Source: Thermoprotei archaeon (GTDB lineage Archaea; Thermoproteota; Thermoprotei; Thermoproteales; B15-G16). Taken from it: 55,434 bases of DNA. The notes under the pieces are model-generated. The model ran no database searches. It was not told the DNA's origin and saw nothing but the letters and a program-made list of their open reading frames with translations. A program made the position numbers and the translations under genes. This document shows, one piece after another, positions 16,043 through 24,697 of this stretch; within the stretch, counting starts at the first letter, position 1, and each line of letters opens with the position of its first letter. The stretch spans positions 1 to 55,434 of the forward strand of contig QMRC01000013.1 in the NCBI GenBank assembly GCA_003649205.1, written 5' to 3'.

Positions 16043-16326
16043 AATCCTCATCTTCACTACGTAGCAGGTACACATCATGAATACGTAGGTCGCACAAGAT
16101 GTTACTGGTAATTACGCAGTGAGTTCCCACTGCTAACTACAAAATAGTACGTGAACACTAGTACCTCTCAAGTACTGTGGAGAATCTTCTCCTCTACGTT
16201 AGCTCTTCTCTTATTGAGACCTCTCATTTGCACTACTTTGTATCGCTGATTGTGTTAACTAGTTGATTTCCAGGTGCTATTTGCCATGGTTTAAGTCTAG
16301 TAATGTTATTGATAATGTTATGTTGA
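16043..16326. other. Spacer without a supported gene
   Basis: About 280 bp between tRNA-Ala and the ABC ATPase remnant. A short minus-strand frame near 16190-16260 (MRGLNKRRANVEEKI) looks coding-like but has no partner sequence. Probably decayed DNA at the edge of the catabolic cluster. Confidence 0.35.
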
Positions 16327-16773
16327 TTAATCTGTCACTATTCTAAGGTAGTCCTTAGTGAGGACTACGTAGACTTCTCCTTCCATAATCTTCTTGGAAG
16401 CTGGTATGTCGACTACTGTTTCCTGTCCACATACATCTATGAAGTAACTAACTACTGGTCCTAGGAAGACGCTTTCCTTGATGTATCCTTTAACTACGTT
16501 ATCTGCTGTAGGTGGTTCTCTCGATACCTTGATGTACTCTGGTCTAATTGCTAATGTCACCTGATCACCTATGTTGAGTACTTGATCAGGTGTCTTTCTT
16601 GCTTTCACGTACGTATCTGTTGCTAGTTCTATTGTCACTTCGTTATTGATTACTTCAACTACTTTTCCGTGGAGGAAGTTTGTTGTTCCTACGAAATCTG
16701 CTACGAACTTACTTCGTGGATTGTAGTAGATGTCTTCTGGACTACCAACATTTGATGAAGCTAAAGAATTCAT
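16327..16773 (-). pseudogene. C-terminal remnant of a MalK/GlcV-type ABC ATPase
   Basis: Up to 148 residues corresponding only to the end of a sugar-importer ATPase. VGSPEDIYYNPRSKFVADF is the signature just after the nucleotide-binding domain, and two TOBE/OB segments follow (about 30-95 and 95-148). The whole ABC domain (Walker A, signature, Walker B) is missing. Upstream of about residue 8 the sequence turns into an unrelated remnant on the opposite strand. Likely the leftover of an importer once attached to the adjacent catabolic cluster. Expression as a short regulator cannot be excluded. Confidence 0.75.
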
Positions 16774-16816
16774 TGAGAGAAATCCTGAGGTACATGTTGA
16801 GGTTAGAAAGTTGTGA
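16745..16816 (+). pseudogene. Short C-terminal gene remnant abutting the ATPase remnant
   Basis: A plus-strand frame reads TFDEAKEFIERNPEVHVEVR followed by KL and a TGA stop. The amphipathic pattern looks like a genuine protein C-terminus, but nothing upstream continues it: upstream is the ATPase remnant read on the other strand. This marks a recombination junction. Family unknown. Confidence 0.35.
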
Positions 16817-16958
16817 GTAGAGAAATCTTTAATCTCTAGGAAATCGTGAAATCATCTAGGTATCTCCTCAGTTCTCATAGCTATCTCCACGTTACTTATG
16901 CTGGTACAAACTATCCCGTATCTACGTCACTGGGAGGTACTTGAAAGTTTGAGCTAGG

Positions 16959-17765
16959 TTACTTTACTGGTTTTACCCTAAACATGCAGTGTGTACTACC
17001 CATTGCTCTACACTGTATTTCCTCACATACCATGTCTCTACCCAGTACGCTTGAAGCTACACCAGCTATTGTTCCTCTAGTCATGTGGCATACAGGTCTA
17101 TTACTTCTACCGAAGAGTTGAAGGTAGGAATCTGCTTCCCAGCAGTTACTAGCTCTGAATAGAGCTTCGGAAGCTAGTGGATTTATCTTGACTATCTCTA
17201 TGTCTGCCCAACCACATACTCTCGATACGTGTGCGAAGTACTCGGTTACTAGCTTGATGTTCTGTACGATATTGAGGAAACCTCTTGTACCTAGGATCTT
17301 CTTCATGTTCTCAGCAGAGGTGTAGCCGTACCAGAAACCTATGTGGTAGAGTACTGCATCGAGGGCTGTACCTAGTTTATCTCTTAGTGCTACCATAGCT
17401 TCTATAAACCTATCACCAATTATGAGTATCATTCTCCAGTAATCACCACAGATATGTGGATAGTAGAAGTGATCAAAGCAGTACCCTCTCTCATGTAGTT
17501 CAGATGAGATGTACTCCACTCCCACTACGCCATTGAGGCCTTTCAAGGTATTTAGCAGCTTCTCCTCATCTACATTTGTTACGTTGATAAAACCAACGAT
17601 CTCAAGGATATCGTTCTTAACCTCCATAATTGCTGGTGAGAGGAGGTACTTCCCAATTACCTCCATCACATCACTAATTACATCTACTCTACATCTAATC
17701 CTTACCTCAATACACCTTGCACCAGGTACTATCTTGAATAGTGGATACCTAAACTCTGTGTACAT
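16959..17765 (-). CDS. V4R-domain protein, possible ligand sensor
   Basis: 268 residues. The C-terminal ~150 form a V4R (4-vinyl reductase) domain, ending with the typical cysteine cluster (EEIQCRAMGSTHCMFRV). V4R domains bind small hydrophobic or aromatic ligands and metals in regulators and accessory proteins. The N-terminal ~100 residues (EVRIRCRVDVISDVMEVIGK) have a beta-alpha pattern that could be ACT/regulator-like. No helix-turn-helix seen. It sits beside the inositol cluster on the same strand as iolO/iolN homologues, so a sensory role there is plausible but unproven. ATG start, TTTTTAAG box about 20 bp upstream. Confidence 0.7.
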   Translation of the reverse strand: MYTEFRYPLFKIVPGARCIEVRIRCRVDVISDVMEVIGKYLLSPAIMEVKNDILEIVGFINVTNVDEEKLLNTLKGLNGVVGVEYISSELHERGYCFDHFYYPHICGDYWRMILIIGDRFIEAMVALRDKLGTALDAVLYHIGFWYGYTSAENMKKILGTRGFLNIVQNIKLVTEYFAHVSRVCGWADIEIVKINPLASEALFRASNCWEADSYLQLFGRSNRPVCHMTRGTIAGVASSVLGRDMVCEEIQCRAMGSTHCMFRVKPVK

Positions 17766-17829
17766 AAGTACTAGCAGAATTGAGGTCTACTTAAAAAGCT
17801 GATGTTTGGAGATTCAGATAATGCATAAG

Positions 17830-18750
17830 CTATAGCTTTGATTCTAGGAATAGTTGGTACGCTCTAATTAGGACACTCTTAGCTGCGTGAAGTACTTCTA
17901 GTGGTTCTTGATCTTGTTCTGGTTTAATCTCGAAACTTACTGCTCCTCTATACTTTATGTCGTGCAATACTTCAAGTAATTTAGCTACTTCCTTCTCGGT
18001 ATTCAGTGCACCTGGTCTATGAAATCCTGGGTGCCAATCATATAGCTTGTCACCTACTTTCTTAGCACAGCCGATGTGTATGTGACCTATGTAGTCTGGG
18101 TACGACTTCAGTACTTCTGGATCCTCATTGAGTAGTGGTGCGTGACTTAGATCCCACAGTATGTAGACGTTCTTGTGTGTTTCACGTACTTTCTCAATTA
18201 CCTTAACGGCTTCTGATAGTGGTCCAAGTAATCTCTTCTTATCCCATATCTGGTCAAAGGTTTCTAGATAGACATTCATTCCGTACTTACCTGCTTCCTC
18301 GGCCAGTTCTCCCAGTGTCTTGATTAGTGCTTCAATTGCTTTCTCCCTCTCTGGTCCTGCAACGTTAGGTCCTGTACATAGTGCTACAGCTCTCATCCCT
18401 CTCACACTAGCTCTCTTAATTTCCTCAATAAATGACGCTACTACTGCTTTCCTCTCCTCTTCATTCACCGAACTAGGATTCCTACCCCTAACCAATATCT
18501 CAGGTTGTAGTGCTAGTGCAAATTCCTTCTCCTTAACTGCATGAGCTATCTTACTCCACTCCTCATCCCTCATTGGTGCTACTTCAAATACTTCGAAGAA
18601 TGGGTCTTCAAGTAGCGTTTTTATCTTATCTCCAGCACCTACATCTGACTTCAGTAGCTCTGGAAATATCATGAATGTCACGATACCTATCTTCCATGGG
18701 AACTTAGCTACTACCTCAATACCGCGAATCACAGCATGTGTGTAGAACAT
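17830..18750 (-). CDS. Sugar isomerase/epimerase TIM barrel (hydroxypyruvate isomerase-like)
   Basis: 306 residues of the AP-endonuclease-2/xylose-isomerase-like fold. Metal ligands are evident as Glu in NVYLETFD, Asp in ILWDLSHAP, His in GHIHIG and Glu in AVSFEIKPE. Start ATG at 18750 is preferred over GTG 18759 because GGTGA lies just before it. It is distinct from the neighbouring IolO homologue, so the cluster has two such enzymes. Its place with a glyoxylate/hydroxypyruvate reductase-like enzyme suggests isomerisation of tartronate semialdehyde or a related sugar acid; this is inference. Downstream partner in a minus-strand run with iolO and iolN homologues. Confidence 0.8.
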   Translation of the reverse strand: MFYTHAVIRGIEVVAKFPWKIGIVTFMIFPELLKSDVGAGDKIKTLLEDPFFEVFEVAPMRDEEWSKIAHAVKEKEFALALQPEILVRGRNPSSVNEEERKAVVASFIEEIKRASVRGMRAVALCTGPNVAGPEREKAIEALIKTLGELAEEAGKYGMNVYLETFDQIWDKKRLLGPLSEAVKVIEKVRETHKNVYILWDLSHAPLLNEDPEVLKSYPDYIGHIHIGCAKKVGDKLYDWHPGFHRPGALNTEKEVAKLLEVLHDIKYRGAVSFEIKPEQDQEPLEVLHAAKSVLIRAYQLFLESKL

Positions 18751-18789
18751 GTGGTTCACCTAAGTTGTAGGGACGTGGTTACGTACTTA

Positions 18790-19611
18790 TCAGTACCTCA
18801 ATTCTAGTACTCTCCTAAGGGTTTCAACTCCGGTCCTCACCATCTCTTCATACGTTGGGTAGGGTATACACTCAATACTGAGGTAGTCACTGTACCCTAC
18901 TGCGATAAGTCTATAGATTATTCTCTCCCAATCTAGCATACCCATACCTGGTGCTAGTCTGTTGTTTTCAGCTACGTGTACATAACCTATGTACTCTCTA
19001 GCTCTGGCAATAGCATCGTATGGACTTTTCTCCTCTATTGTGGAGTGGTAGGTATCGAGTAGTAGCTTAACTCTGGGGCTACCGATTGACTTAATGAACT
19101 CTATGGTCTCATCAAGCTTGTTCAGTATATCCGTTTCGTAGTGATTTATTGGTTCTACCAGTAGTGTTGTTCCATAGCCATTAGTTCTCTTCAGTATCTC
19201 CTCGATGCTGCTTCTCAGTATGTTTAGTACCTCTTCTCTTGACCTACCTTCACTTCGACCACGAGCTAGACCAATGACAACTCTATTGTACTTACTCAAT
19301 CTATGAGCAATCTCACAGTACTTCACAAAGAACTCTATTGACTTCTTACGTAGTTCCTCACTTGGATGTGTTAAGCTGTACCCGTACTCTACGTATGATA
19401 GTCCCGTTGAGAGAGCAGATAGTTCAAGACCGTAATCACTCAACTTCTTCTCCAGCTCAGTAACGTTAACCTCAAAGGGGTTGGGGATGTTGAGCTCAAT
19501 ACCGTTAATCCCCACTTCACTAGCTAGCTTAAGTACATTCTCGAGGGGTGCTACTATAGCTGCTTTGAATTTAGTCTTAGGTACTAGTGCATACACTACG
19601 GAGAGCTTCAT
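18790..19611 (-). CDS. iolO: 5-keto-L-gluconate epimerase homologue (IolO-like)
   Basis: 273 residues, xylose-isomerase-like TIM barrel. It closely resembles Thermotoga maritima IolO (TM0416), which epimerises 5-keto-L-gluconate to D-tagaturonate: SLTHPSEELRKK, GLARGRSEGRS, VEPINHYETD, LLDTYHSTIEE and HVAENNRLAPGMG all have counterparts as I recall that sequence. Metal ligands by position: Glu143, Asp176, His202, Glu237. ATG 19611 is chosen over the longer frame because AGGTG precedes it by 6 nt and the protein then starts MKLSVV as in the homologue. Pathway neighbours IolN, IolG, UxaE and IolM are adjacent. Confidence 0.82.
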   Translation of the reverse strand: MKLSVVYALVPKTKFKAAIVAPLENVLKLASEVGINGIELNIPNPFEVNVTELEKKLSDYGLELSALSTGLSYVEYGYSLTHPSEELRKKSIEFFVKYCEIAHRLSKYNRVVIGLARGRSEGRSREEVLNILRSSIEEILKRTNGYGTTLLVEPINHYETDILNKLDETIEFIKSIGSPRVKLLLDTYHSTIEEKSPYDAIARAREYIGYVHVAENNRLAPGMGMLDWERIIYRLIAVGYSDYLSIECIPYPTYEEMVRTGVETLRRVLELRY

Positions 19612-19657
19612 CAATAACACCTAATGTGGGTGAGTAAGGGAAAAGAGAAGAAGGATT

Positions 19658-20626
19658 TTACTTAGTAACTTCTATCGGTTCTACCCATTCCTTTGGTTTG
19701 TTGTAGAAGTAATCCTCGATCTCAATCCATGTCCTTGGTATCTTTCCTGGTGGGTACGTCTTCTTTAACCACTCAATGAACTCAACCATTCTCTTTACAC
19801 AGGTCTCAACAATTACCTTACCCTTCTCTGGTGATGCTTTTTCAGGCCAACCGACGAAGCCCTTGGGGTAGTAGAATAGTTCTGGCGCGTGACTTACGTC
19901 GTACCAGTTAAATGGCTTGTCTGGAAATACGTTACCAGCTGCATTCACGTACTTTGCAGGTATTATCCTAACTACGCCCCATCTCCCTTCCTTCTTAAGC
20001 GTCTCTACATCCACAAGTTCCGGTGCCACATACCATGTAACGCTAGTCTCTACCTCATCTGCGTGTATGAATGGTGTTTCAAGTTTTACTCCGGGTGCAA
20101 TCTCCTCTCCTGTACCTGCTTTCCTGAGTAGATCCTGTACCCAGGACCACCAACTCGTAACTAGAATTAGAGCGTGGACACCCTTCTCTATTATTGCTAC
20201 GTCCTTAGCTATTGGTAGTACGTACTCCTGTCCATGGCTATTCAGAACGATTATCTTCTTGAAACCTGCATTGCTAAGCCACCTAATTACATCTGATACG
20301 TACTCTATGAGTGTTGTTGCTCTTACAGGTATTGTACCTGGTAGACCATAGTGATGACTTGGGTGACTACCGTAGAATATTGGTGGTGCAACTGTGACAC
20401 CTGTTTCGTATGCAACTCTCTCAGCAATTGATACACCAATTATTGTGTCTTCTCCAAGTGGTGCAAAGGGTCCATGACACTCAACTGAACCTACTGGGAG
20501 TATCACTATATCGCATTCCTTAACTCTCTCTTCGAGTTCCTTCCTAGTCATTTGGTCAAGGTATATCTTTTTACCGAATCTGTTTAGAATAGGTTTTCCA
20601 AATCTTTCACTAAGTGGGGTATTCAT
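19658..20626 (-). CDS. iolN: 3-dehydro-scyllo-inosose hydrolase homologue (IolN-like, creatininase family)
   Basis: 322 residues of the creatininase amidohydrolase family. Metal residues: GSVECHGPFAPLGED (Glu49, His51, Asp60), LNSHGQ (His131) and HADEVETS (Glu193). In T. maritima the creatininase-family IolN (TM0413) hydrolyses the ring of the doubly oxidised inositol, giving 5-keto-L-gluconate. The assignment rests on family plus neighbours. ATG 20626 is preferred over GTG 20635 because a TATTTATTT-like TATA box covers 20641-20650. Divergent from the iolG homologue, sharing a ~60-bp promoter region. Confidence 0.75.
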   Translation of the reverse strand: MNTPLSERFGKPILNRFGKKIYLDQMTRKELEERVKECDIVILPVGSVECHGPFAPLGEDTIIGVSIAERVAYETGVTVAPPIFYGSHPSHHYGLPGTIPVRATTLIEYVSDVIRWLSNAGFKKIIVLNSHGQEYVLPIAKDVAIIEKGVHALILVTSWWSWVQDLLRKAGTGEEIAPGVKLETPFIHADEVETSVTWYVAPELVDVETLKKEGRWGVVRIIPAKYVNAAGNVFPDKPFNWYDVSHAPELFYYPKGFVGWPEKASPEKGKVIVETCVKRMVEFIEWLKKTYPPGKIPRTWIEIEDYFYNKPKEWVEPIEVTK

Positions 20627-20640
20627 TGTAGTCACGGCTA

Positions 20641-20650
20641 AATAAATATT
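20641..20650 (-). promoter_or_regulatory. TATA box of the iolN-iolO run
   Basis: Minus-strand AATATTTATT about 20 bp upstream of the ATG at 20626. It lies in the short divergent region between iolN and iolG homologues, so the two directions may be co-regulated. Confidence 0.45.
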
Positions 20651-20687
20651 TTCTAGATGTCTAAATCAGTTTTCCTGAGGTGGTTAG

Positions 20688-21701
20688 GTGAAGAAAATTG
20701 GTGTAGCAATTATTGGTCTTGGTAGAATTGGTAGAGTTCATGCTGAGGTCTTCATGGCTCATGTAGAGAATGCTAGGTTAGTGGCTGTAGCCGATGCGGT
20801 TGAGGAGTTAGCTAGGTCTGTAGGTGAGAGATTTGGTGTTAAGTGGTATAAGGACTACGATACTCTACTGAAGGATCCTGAAGTAGATGCAGTAGTCATA
20901 TGTACACCGACATTCCTCCATGCTGAGATGATCATTAAGGCGGCTGAAGCAGGTAAGCACATCTTCTGTGAAAAGCCGATGACAGTGACCTCCGATGAGG
21001 CGAAGAGAGTTATATCAGCTGTTGAGAAGGCTGGTGTAAAGCTGATGGTTGGTTACATGAGGAGATTTGATGAAGCTTACTTAAATGCTAAGAAACTCAT
21101 TGAAGAGGGTAAGATAGGTAGACCGATAATGTTCATTAGCATAGCTAGGGATCCAGCACCACCGCCTGGTTGGGCAGCTGATCCAAAGCTTAGTGGTGGT
21201 ATATTCCTAGATATGCTATCACATGACTTCGATATGGCTAGGTGGCTCATAGGTTCAGAGGTTAAGGAAGTGTACGTACATGGTGGAGTCTACATGTTTC
21301 CAGAGGAGATAGGTAAGAAGGGTGATCTAGATGTTGTATCGATAAGTTTCAAGTTTGAGAATGGTGTTCTAGGGTACATACATGGTACGAGGAAGAATGT
21401 GTACGGTTACGACCTTAGAACAGAGATCTACGGTACTGATGGAATAATCTACGTAGGTGCAAGAGAGAACAATCTCTTCTCCTATGGTAGACCTGATGGA
21501 TTAGTGTTCCTCGGTGTTAAGTGGTTTGAGAAGAGATTCTACGACGCATACATAGCAGAGGATAGGCACTTCATAGAGTGTGTAATTGAGGATAAGACAC
21601 CTCTGATAACGGGTAACGATGGTTTAAGAGCTGTACAGATAGCTGAAGCTTGTTGGAGATCATATAGAGAGGGAAGACCTGTCACAGTAAGTTACGAGTA
21701 G
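20688..21701 (+). CDS. iolG: myo-Inositol 2-dehydrogenase homologue (IolG-like)
   Basis: 337 residues, Gfo/Idh/MocA oxidoreductase. Rossmann motif GLGRIG (10-15), catalytic Lys96 in CEKPM, and Asp175/His179 in FLDMLSHDFDMAR. The RDPAPPP stretch (154-160), followed by GGIFLDM, is shared with T. maritima IolG (TM0414) as I recall it. It would oxidise myo-inositol to 2-keto-myo-inositol with NAD+. The GTG start is backed by CTGAGGTGG just upstream. Related substrates (scyllo-inositol, other cyclitols) are possible. Head-to-head with iolN, tail-to-tail with uxaE. Confidence 0.83.
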   Translation: MKKIGVAIIGLGRIGRVHAEVFMAHVENARLVAVADAVEELARSVGERFGVKWYKDYDTLLKDPEVDAVVICTPTFLHAEMIIKAAEAGKHIFCEKPMTVTSDEAKRVISAVEKAGVKLMVGYMRRFDEAYLNAKKLIEEGKIGRPIMFISIARDPAPPPGWAADPKLSGGIFLDMLSHDFDMARWLIGSEVKEVYVHGGVYMFPEEIGKKGDLDVVSISFKFENGVLGYIHGTRKNVYGYDLRTEIYGTDGIIYVGARENNLFSYGRPDGLVFLGVKWFEKRFYDAYIAEDRHFIECVIEDKTPLITGNDGLRAVQIAEACWRSYREGRPVTVSYE

Positions 21702-21777
21702 TGCAGTAAAGATGGTGAGTAAGATTAGGTAAGAGAAGGTAAAAAGAATAGTGTGCTCTTTCCTACTTCCTACACTA

Positions 21778-23238
21778 CTAAGCTATGTGTATCGTTCTCC
21801 ACCTTATAGCATTGTTCACGTAACCTAGCTTAGTTAGGAACCTAGTTAGTAAGTGCGCTAGCTCACGTTCATATGCCTTTCTAAGTTCTTCATCCTCTCT
21901 ATAGAGCTCTAGTACCTTCTCTCTTAGATACCTGAACCCCCTACTATCCCTAACTGTCTGGAATAGGAAGAAGTAGTGCCTGAAGAAGTCTGCTCTTGGA
22001 TCCATTTCCTCTCTGAGACCCTTTCTAACCTCATCCTCATACCTCCTCAACATCTGCTCTAACTCAGGTGAGTATAGGTAACCTCTCTTCTCAACTTCCT
22101 TAATCAAGTAATCGTGTACAGTGCTGAAGATCTCCTCGTAGAGAGTTCTAGGTCTTGAACCTCTTGGGAATCTAGCCATGACCTCGAGTAGTAGCTGAAT
22201 GAAGATGCCAGACACTTTGTACTTAACAAGTCCACTAGTTGCATCACGAACTGTTTCCCAAACACCAATACCCTTGTCGCTGTATGGATGAGCACCACTA
22301 CCTGAGTGAATTGACAGTAAGGTACCGAATGACTTAGCTACGGTACTCAATACCTCCAACCTCTCTCTTAACTCACCTAGTTCACCGGCATAGTCCTCAC
22401 GTTTCCTAAACCCTACGTTTGGTGCTATGAAGTTAATGTTGAGACCTCTGTCTCTTAACTCATTGAGGTAGAACACTAAGTCCTTTACAGGAGTTAACTC
22501 AGGTAACTCATCGAGAGCTACCTCAAGACCTACAGGACCTAGGTATGTCTCAACTAAGCTGTATACCTTCTCAACGTACTCAATACTCTTGAGGTACTTC
22601 AGAGCTAATCTAGCTACATCAATCCTACTGAACTTAACCTCAATACAGTACTCAGGCCCGAGAAAAGTGAAGACCTTACCAATATACTTCTTCTCGAGAC
22701 TCCTCCTAACGTCTTCAGGTACCTCACTCTCGTACCTAGCAAGAACCTCACTCTCACTCAACTTATCAACACCGAGATCAACGAGTTCACAGGTATCTAC
22801 TGTAACAAACTCAACACCACCAACCTCCTTAGCTTCCTTCATCTCCTTCTCAATGTAGTTCAGAGACTCACGAATTTCCTCATCAGTAAGACCATACTCG
22901 AAAGCAGCACCACTAATCCTCTTAATAGCTCTCTCCGGCGACGCCATTAACGATACGTGATCAGCCTCAATTTCAACGACCACAGAGTATAGGTCAGATA
23001 GCTTTCTAGCCTTAGAGATGTACTCCTTAATCGAGGTTCCTGTATGTCCCTTCAGGAAATCCCTTGGATTTAGCGATGCTATGACATCTTCAGGACCAGT
23101 CTCTCTATGGTATGACAACATGATATTGGCAACAACGTTAAGCTCCTTAAAGATCCTGTACATAGTAGGCAGCACTACATCAGGTAACCTCACACCAAAT
23201 CCAGGTCTCGGAGTCAATCCAAGGTACCTACTAGGCAT
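21778..23238 (-). CDS. uxaE: Tagaturonate epimerase homologue (UxaE-like)
   Basis: 486 residues. UxaE interconverts D-tagaturonate and D-fructuronate. Family motifs in order: GFGVRL (14-19), LSYHRETGPEDV (41-52), IEADHVS (90-96), VTVDTCELVDL (145-155), ALDELPELTPVKDLVFYLNE (241-260) and LSIHSGSGAHPYSD (298-311). Each matches a block of the Thermotoga enzyme in the same order. The SD GAGGAGGTA precedes ATG 23238. It would take the product of IolO one step further. The sequence is clearly diverged, so a different keto-uronate is possible. Confidence 0.8.
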   Translation of the reverse strand: MPSRYLGLTPRPGFGVRLPDVVLPTMYRIFKELNVVANIMLSYHRETGPEDVIASLNPRDFLKGHTGTSIKEYISKARKLSDLYSVVVEIEADHVSLMASPERAIKRISGAAFEYGLTDEEIRESLNYIEKEMKEAKEVGGVEFVTVDTCELVDLGVDKLSESEVLARYESEVPEDVRRSLEKKYIGKVFTFLGPEYCIEVKFSRIDVARLALKYLKSIEYVEKVYSLVETYLGPVGLEVALDELPELTPVKDLVFYLNELRDRGLNINFIAPNVGFRKREDYAGELGELRERLEVLSTVAKSFGTLLSIHSGSGAHPYSDKGIGVWETVRDATSGLVKYKVSGIFIQLLLEVMARFPRGSRPRTLYEEIFSTVHDYLIKEVEKRGYLYSPELEQMLRRYEDEVRKGLREEMDPRADFFRHYFFLFQTVRDSRGFRYLREKVLELYREDEELRKAYERELAHLLTRFLTKLGYVNNAIRWRTIHIA

Positions 23239-23272
23239 AGACTATACCTCCTCTACATGCGTAATCAAGCTC

Positions 23273-23284
23273 ACTAATATTAGT
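23273..23284. promoter_or_regulatory. Perfect 12-bp palindrome between uxaE and iolM
   Basis: ACTAATATTAGT is fully self-complementary and sits about 35 bp upstream of the uxaE start, in the divergent promoter region. It could be an operator or part of a TATA region for uxaE. Confidence 0.35.
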
Positions 23285-23377
23285 TGAACCCTCAAAAACT
23301 ATCAAGAGGTTGCAGTATCGATGCTGGGAACTAACTACTACTATGTAGGTAGACTCTGAGCTACACTAAATGAGTAT

Positions 23378-23387
23378 CCTTAAATAG
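23378..23387 (+). promoter_or_regulatory. TATA box of the iolM homologue
   Basis: TCCTTAAATA lies about 35 bp before the ATG at 23419. GGGGGTGG at 23407-23414 is the ribosome-binding site. Confidence 0.5.
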
Positions 23388-23418
23388 CTGTATAGTAACC
23401 TCTCTAGGGGGTGGTATC

Positions 23419-24597
23419 ATGCCAGAGAAGATGCTAGCAGCTGTTCTACATGGCGAGTGGGTTCCAAGACCTGGCTACAAACCTACTCCAGAAGAAGAGA
23501 AAACAAGGAAAGCAAAACACGGTAGTAGGGTGTGGAAGAATCCAACACTGAAGCTAGAGGAGATTGAGAGGCCAAAACCTGGTCCAAGGCAGGTAGTCAT
23601 TAGGGTTAAGGCCTGTGGTATCTGTGGTAGCGATGTTCACATGTACGAGAAGGATGAAGAGGGCTACATGCTGTATCCCGGTATGGTGAGGTTACCAGTA
23701 GTCATAGGTCACGAGCTATCGGGTGAAATAGTTGAGGTTGGTAGTGAGGTAACAGAGCTAAAGCCAGGTGATGCTGTTACCTGTGTAGAGATGTGGTACT
23801 GTGGTGAGTGTGTTAACTGTAGGAGAGGTTACTTCGATCACTGTATCAATCTAGAGGAGATGGGATTTACGAAGAATGGTGGATTTGCTGAGTACCTAGT
23901 TGTAGATGCTAAGTACTGTTGGAAGATTGATGAGTTCCTAAACGTGTACAGGAGCGAGGACAAGATGTACGAAGCAGGTTCACTAATTGAGCCATTTAGC
24001 GTAGCGTATAAGGCAATGTTCATTAGAGCAGGTGGGTTCCTACCAGGTGGATACGTAGTCGTGTACGGTTGTGGACCAATCGGACTAGCATGTATAATGC
24101 TAGCTAAGGCTGCTGGTGCAGGTAAGGTAATTGCATTCGAGGTAATACCAGAGAGAGCAGAGTTAGCTAAGCAGGTTGGTGCAGATTACGTATTTAATCC
24201 AATTGAGCTAGAGAAGCAAGGTAAGTCGATTCACGAAGTAGTACTAGACGTAACTGGTGGCGTAGGTGCTGATCTACAGGTAGAAGCAGCAGGATACCCA
24301 CCACTAATAACAGAGATGGAGAAGTGCCTATCAGTAGGAGGTAAGATTACCTGGATTGGTAGAGCTGATAGAGAAGCACCAACATGGTTTGAGTACTTCC
24401 AGATAAGGAGCGGACAGATCTACGGTTCACAAGGACACGTAGACTACGCACCATTCATGTGGGTAATTAGATTGATAGCAAGTGGAAGGATAGATCCAAC
24501 GAAGATCATTACAGCAAGGTACAAGCTATCAGAAGTGCTACAGGCAATGGAAAGAGCAAGACTTAGAAAGGACGCAAAGATCACAATTAAGCCATAG
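23419..24597 (+). CDS. iolM: scyllo-Inosose 3-dehydrogenase homologue (IolM-like, Zn-dependent)
   Basis: 392 residues, zinc-containing medium-chain dehydrogenase. Catalytic zinc ligands Cys69 (CGICGSDVH) and His98 (IGHE). Structural zinc cysteines 128, 131, 134 and 142. Nucleotide motif GCGPIG near 214. The extended N-terminus with HGSRVWKNP, the DEEGYMLYPG segment and the late FQIRSGQIYGSQGH match T. maritima IolM (TM0412) as I recall it. That enzyme oxidises 2-keto-myo-inositol with NAD+. A different polyol dehydrogenase is possible on motif grounds alone, but the cluster context is specific. Confidence 0.82.
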   Translation: MPEKMLAAVLHGEWVPRPGYKPTPEEEKTRKAKHGSRVWKNPTLKLEEIERPKPGPRQVVIRVKACGICGSDVHMYEKDEEGYMLYPGMVRLPVVIGHELSGEIVEVGSEVTELKPGDAVTCVEMWYCGECVNCRRGYFDHCINLEEMGFTKNGGFAEYLVVDAKYCWKIDEFLNVYRSEDKMYEAGSLIEPFSVAYKAMFIRAGGFLPGGYVVVYGCGPIGLACIMLAKAAGAGKVIAFEVIPERAELAKQVGADYVFNPIELEKQGKSIHEVVLDVTGGVGADLQVEAAGYPPLITEMEKCLSVGGKITWIGRADREAPTWFEYFQIRSGQIYGSQGHVDYAPFMWVIRLIASGRIDPTKIITARYKLSEVLQAMERARLRKDAKITIKP

Positions 24598-24697
24598 TAG
24601 CTTCACTACCTTGTTCCTTATAGAAAAGAGAAATTATTGTTCTTTATTTCCTAAATCCTCACTCATGATCCAGTGCTCTAGCGTTAGCTCAACAGTT

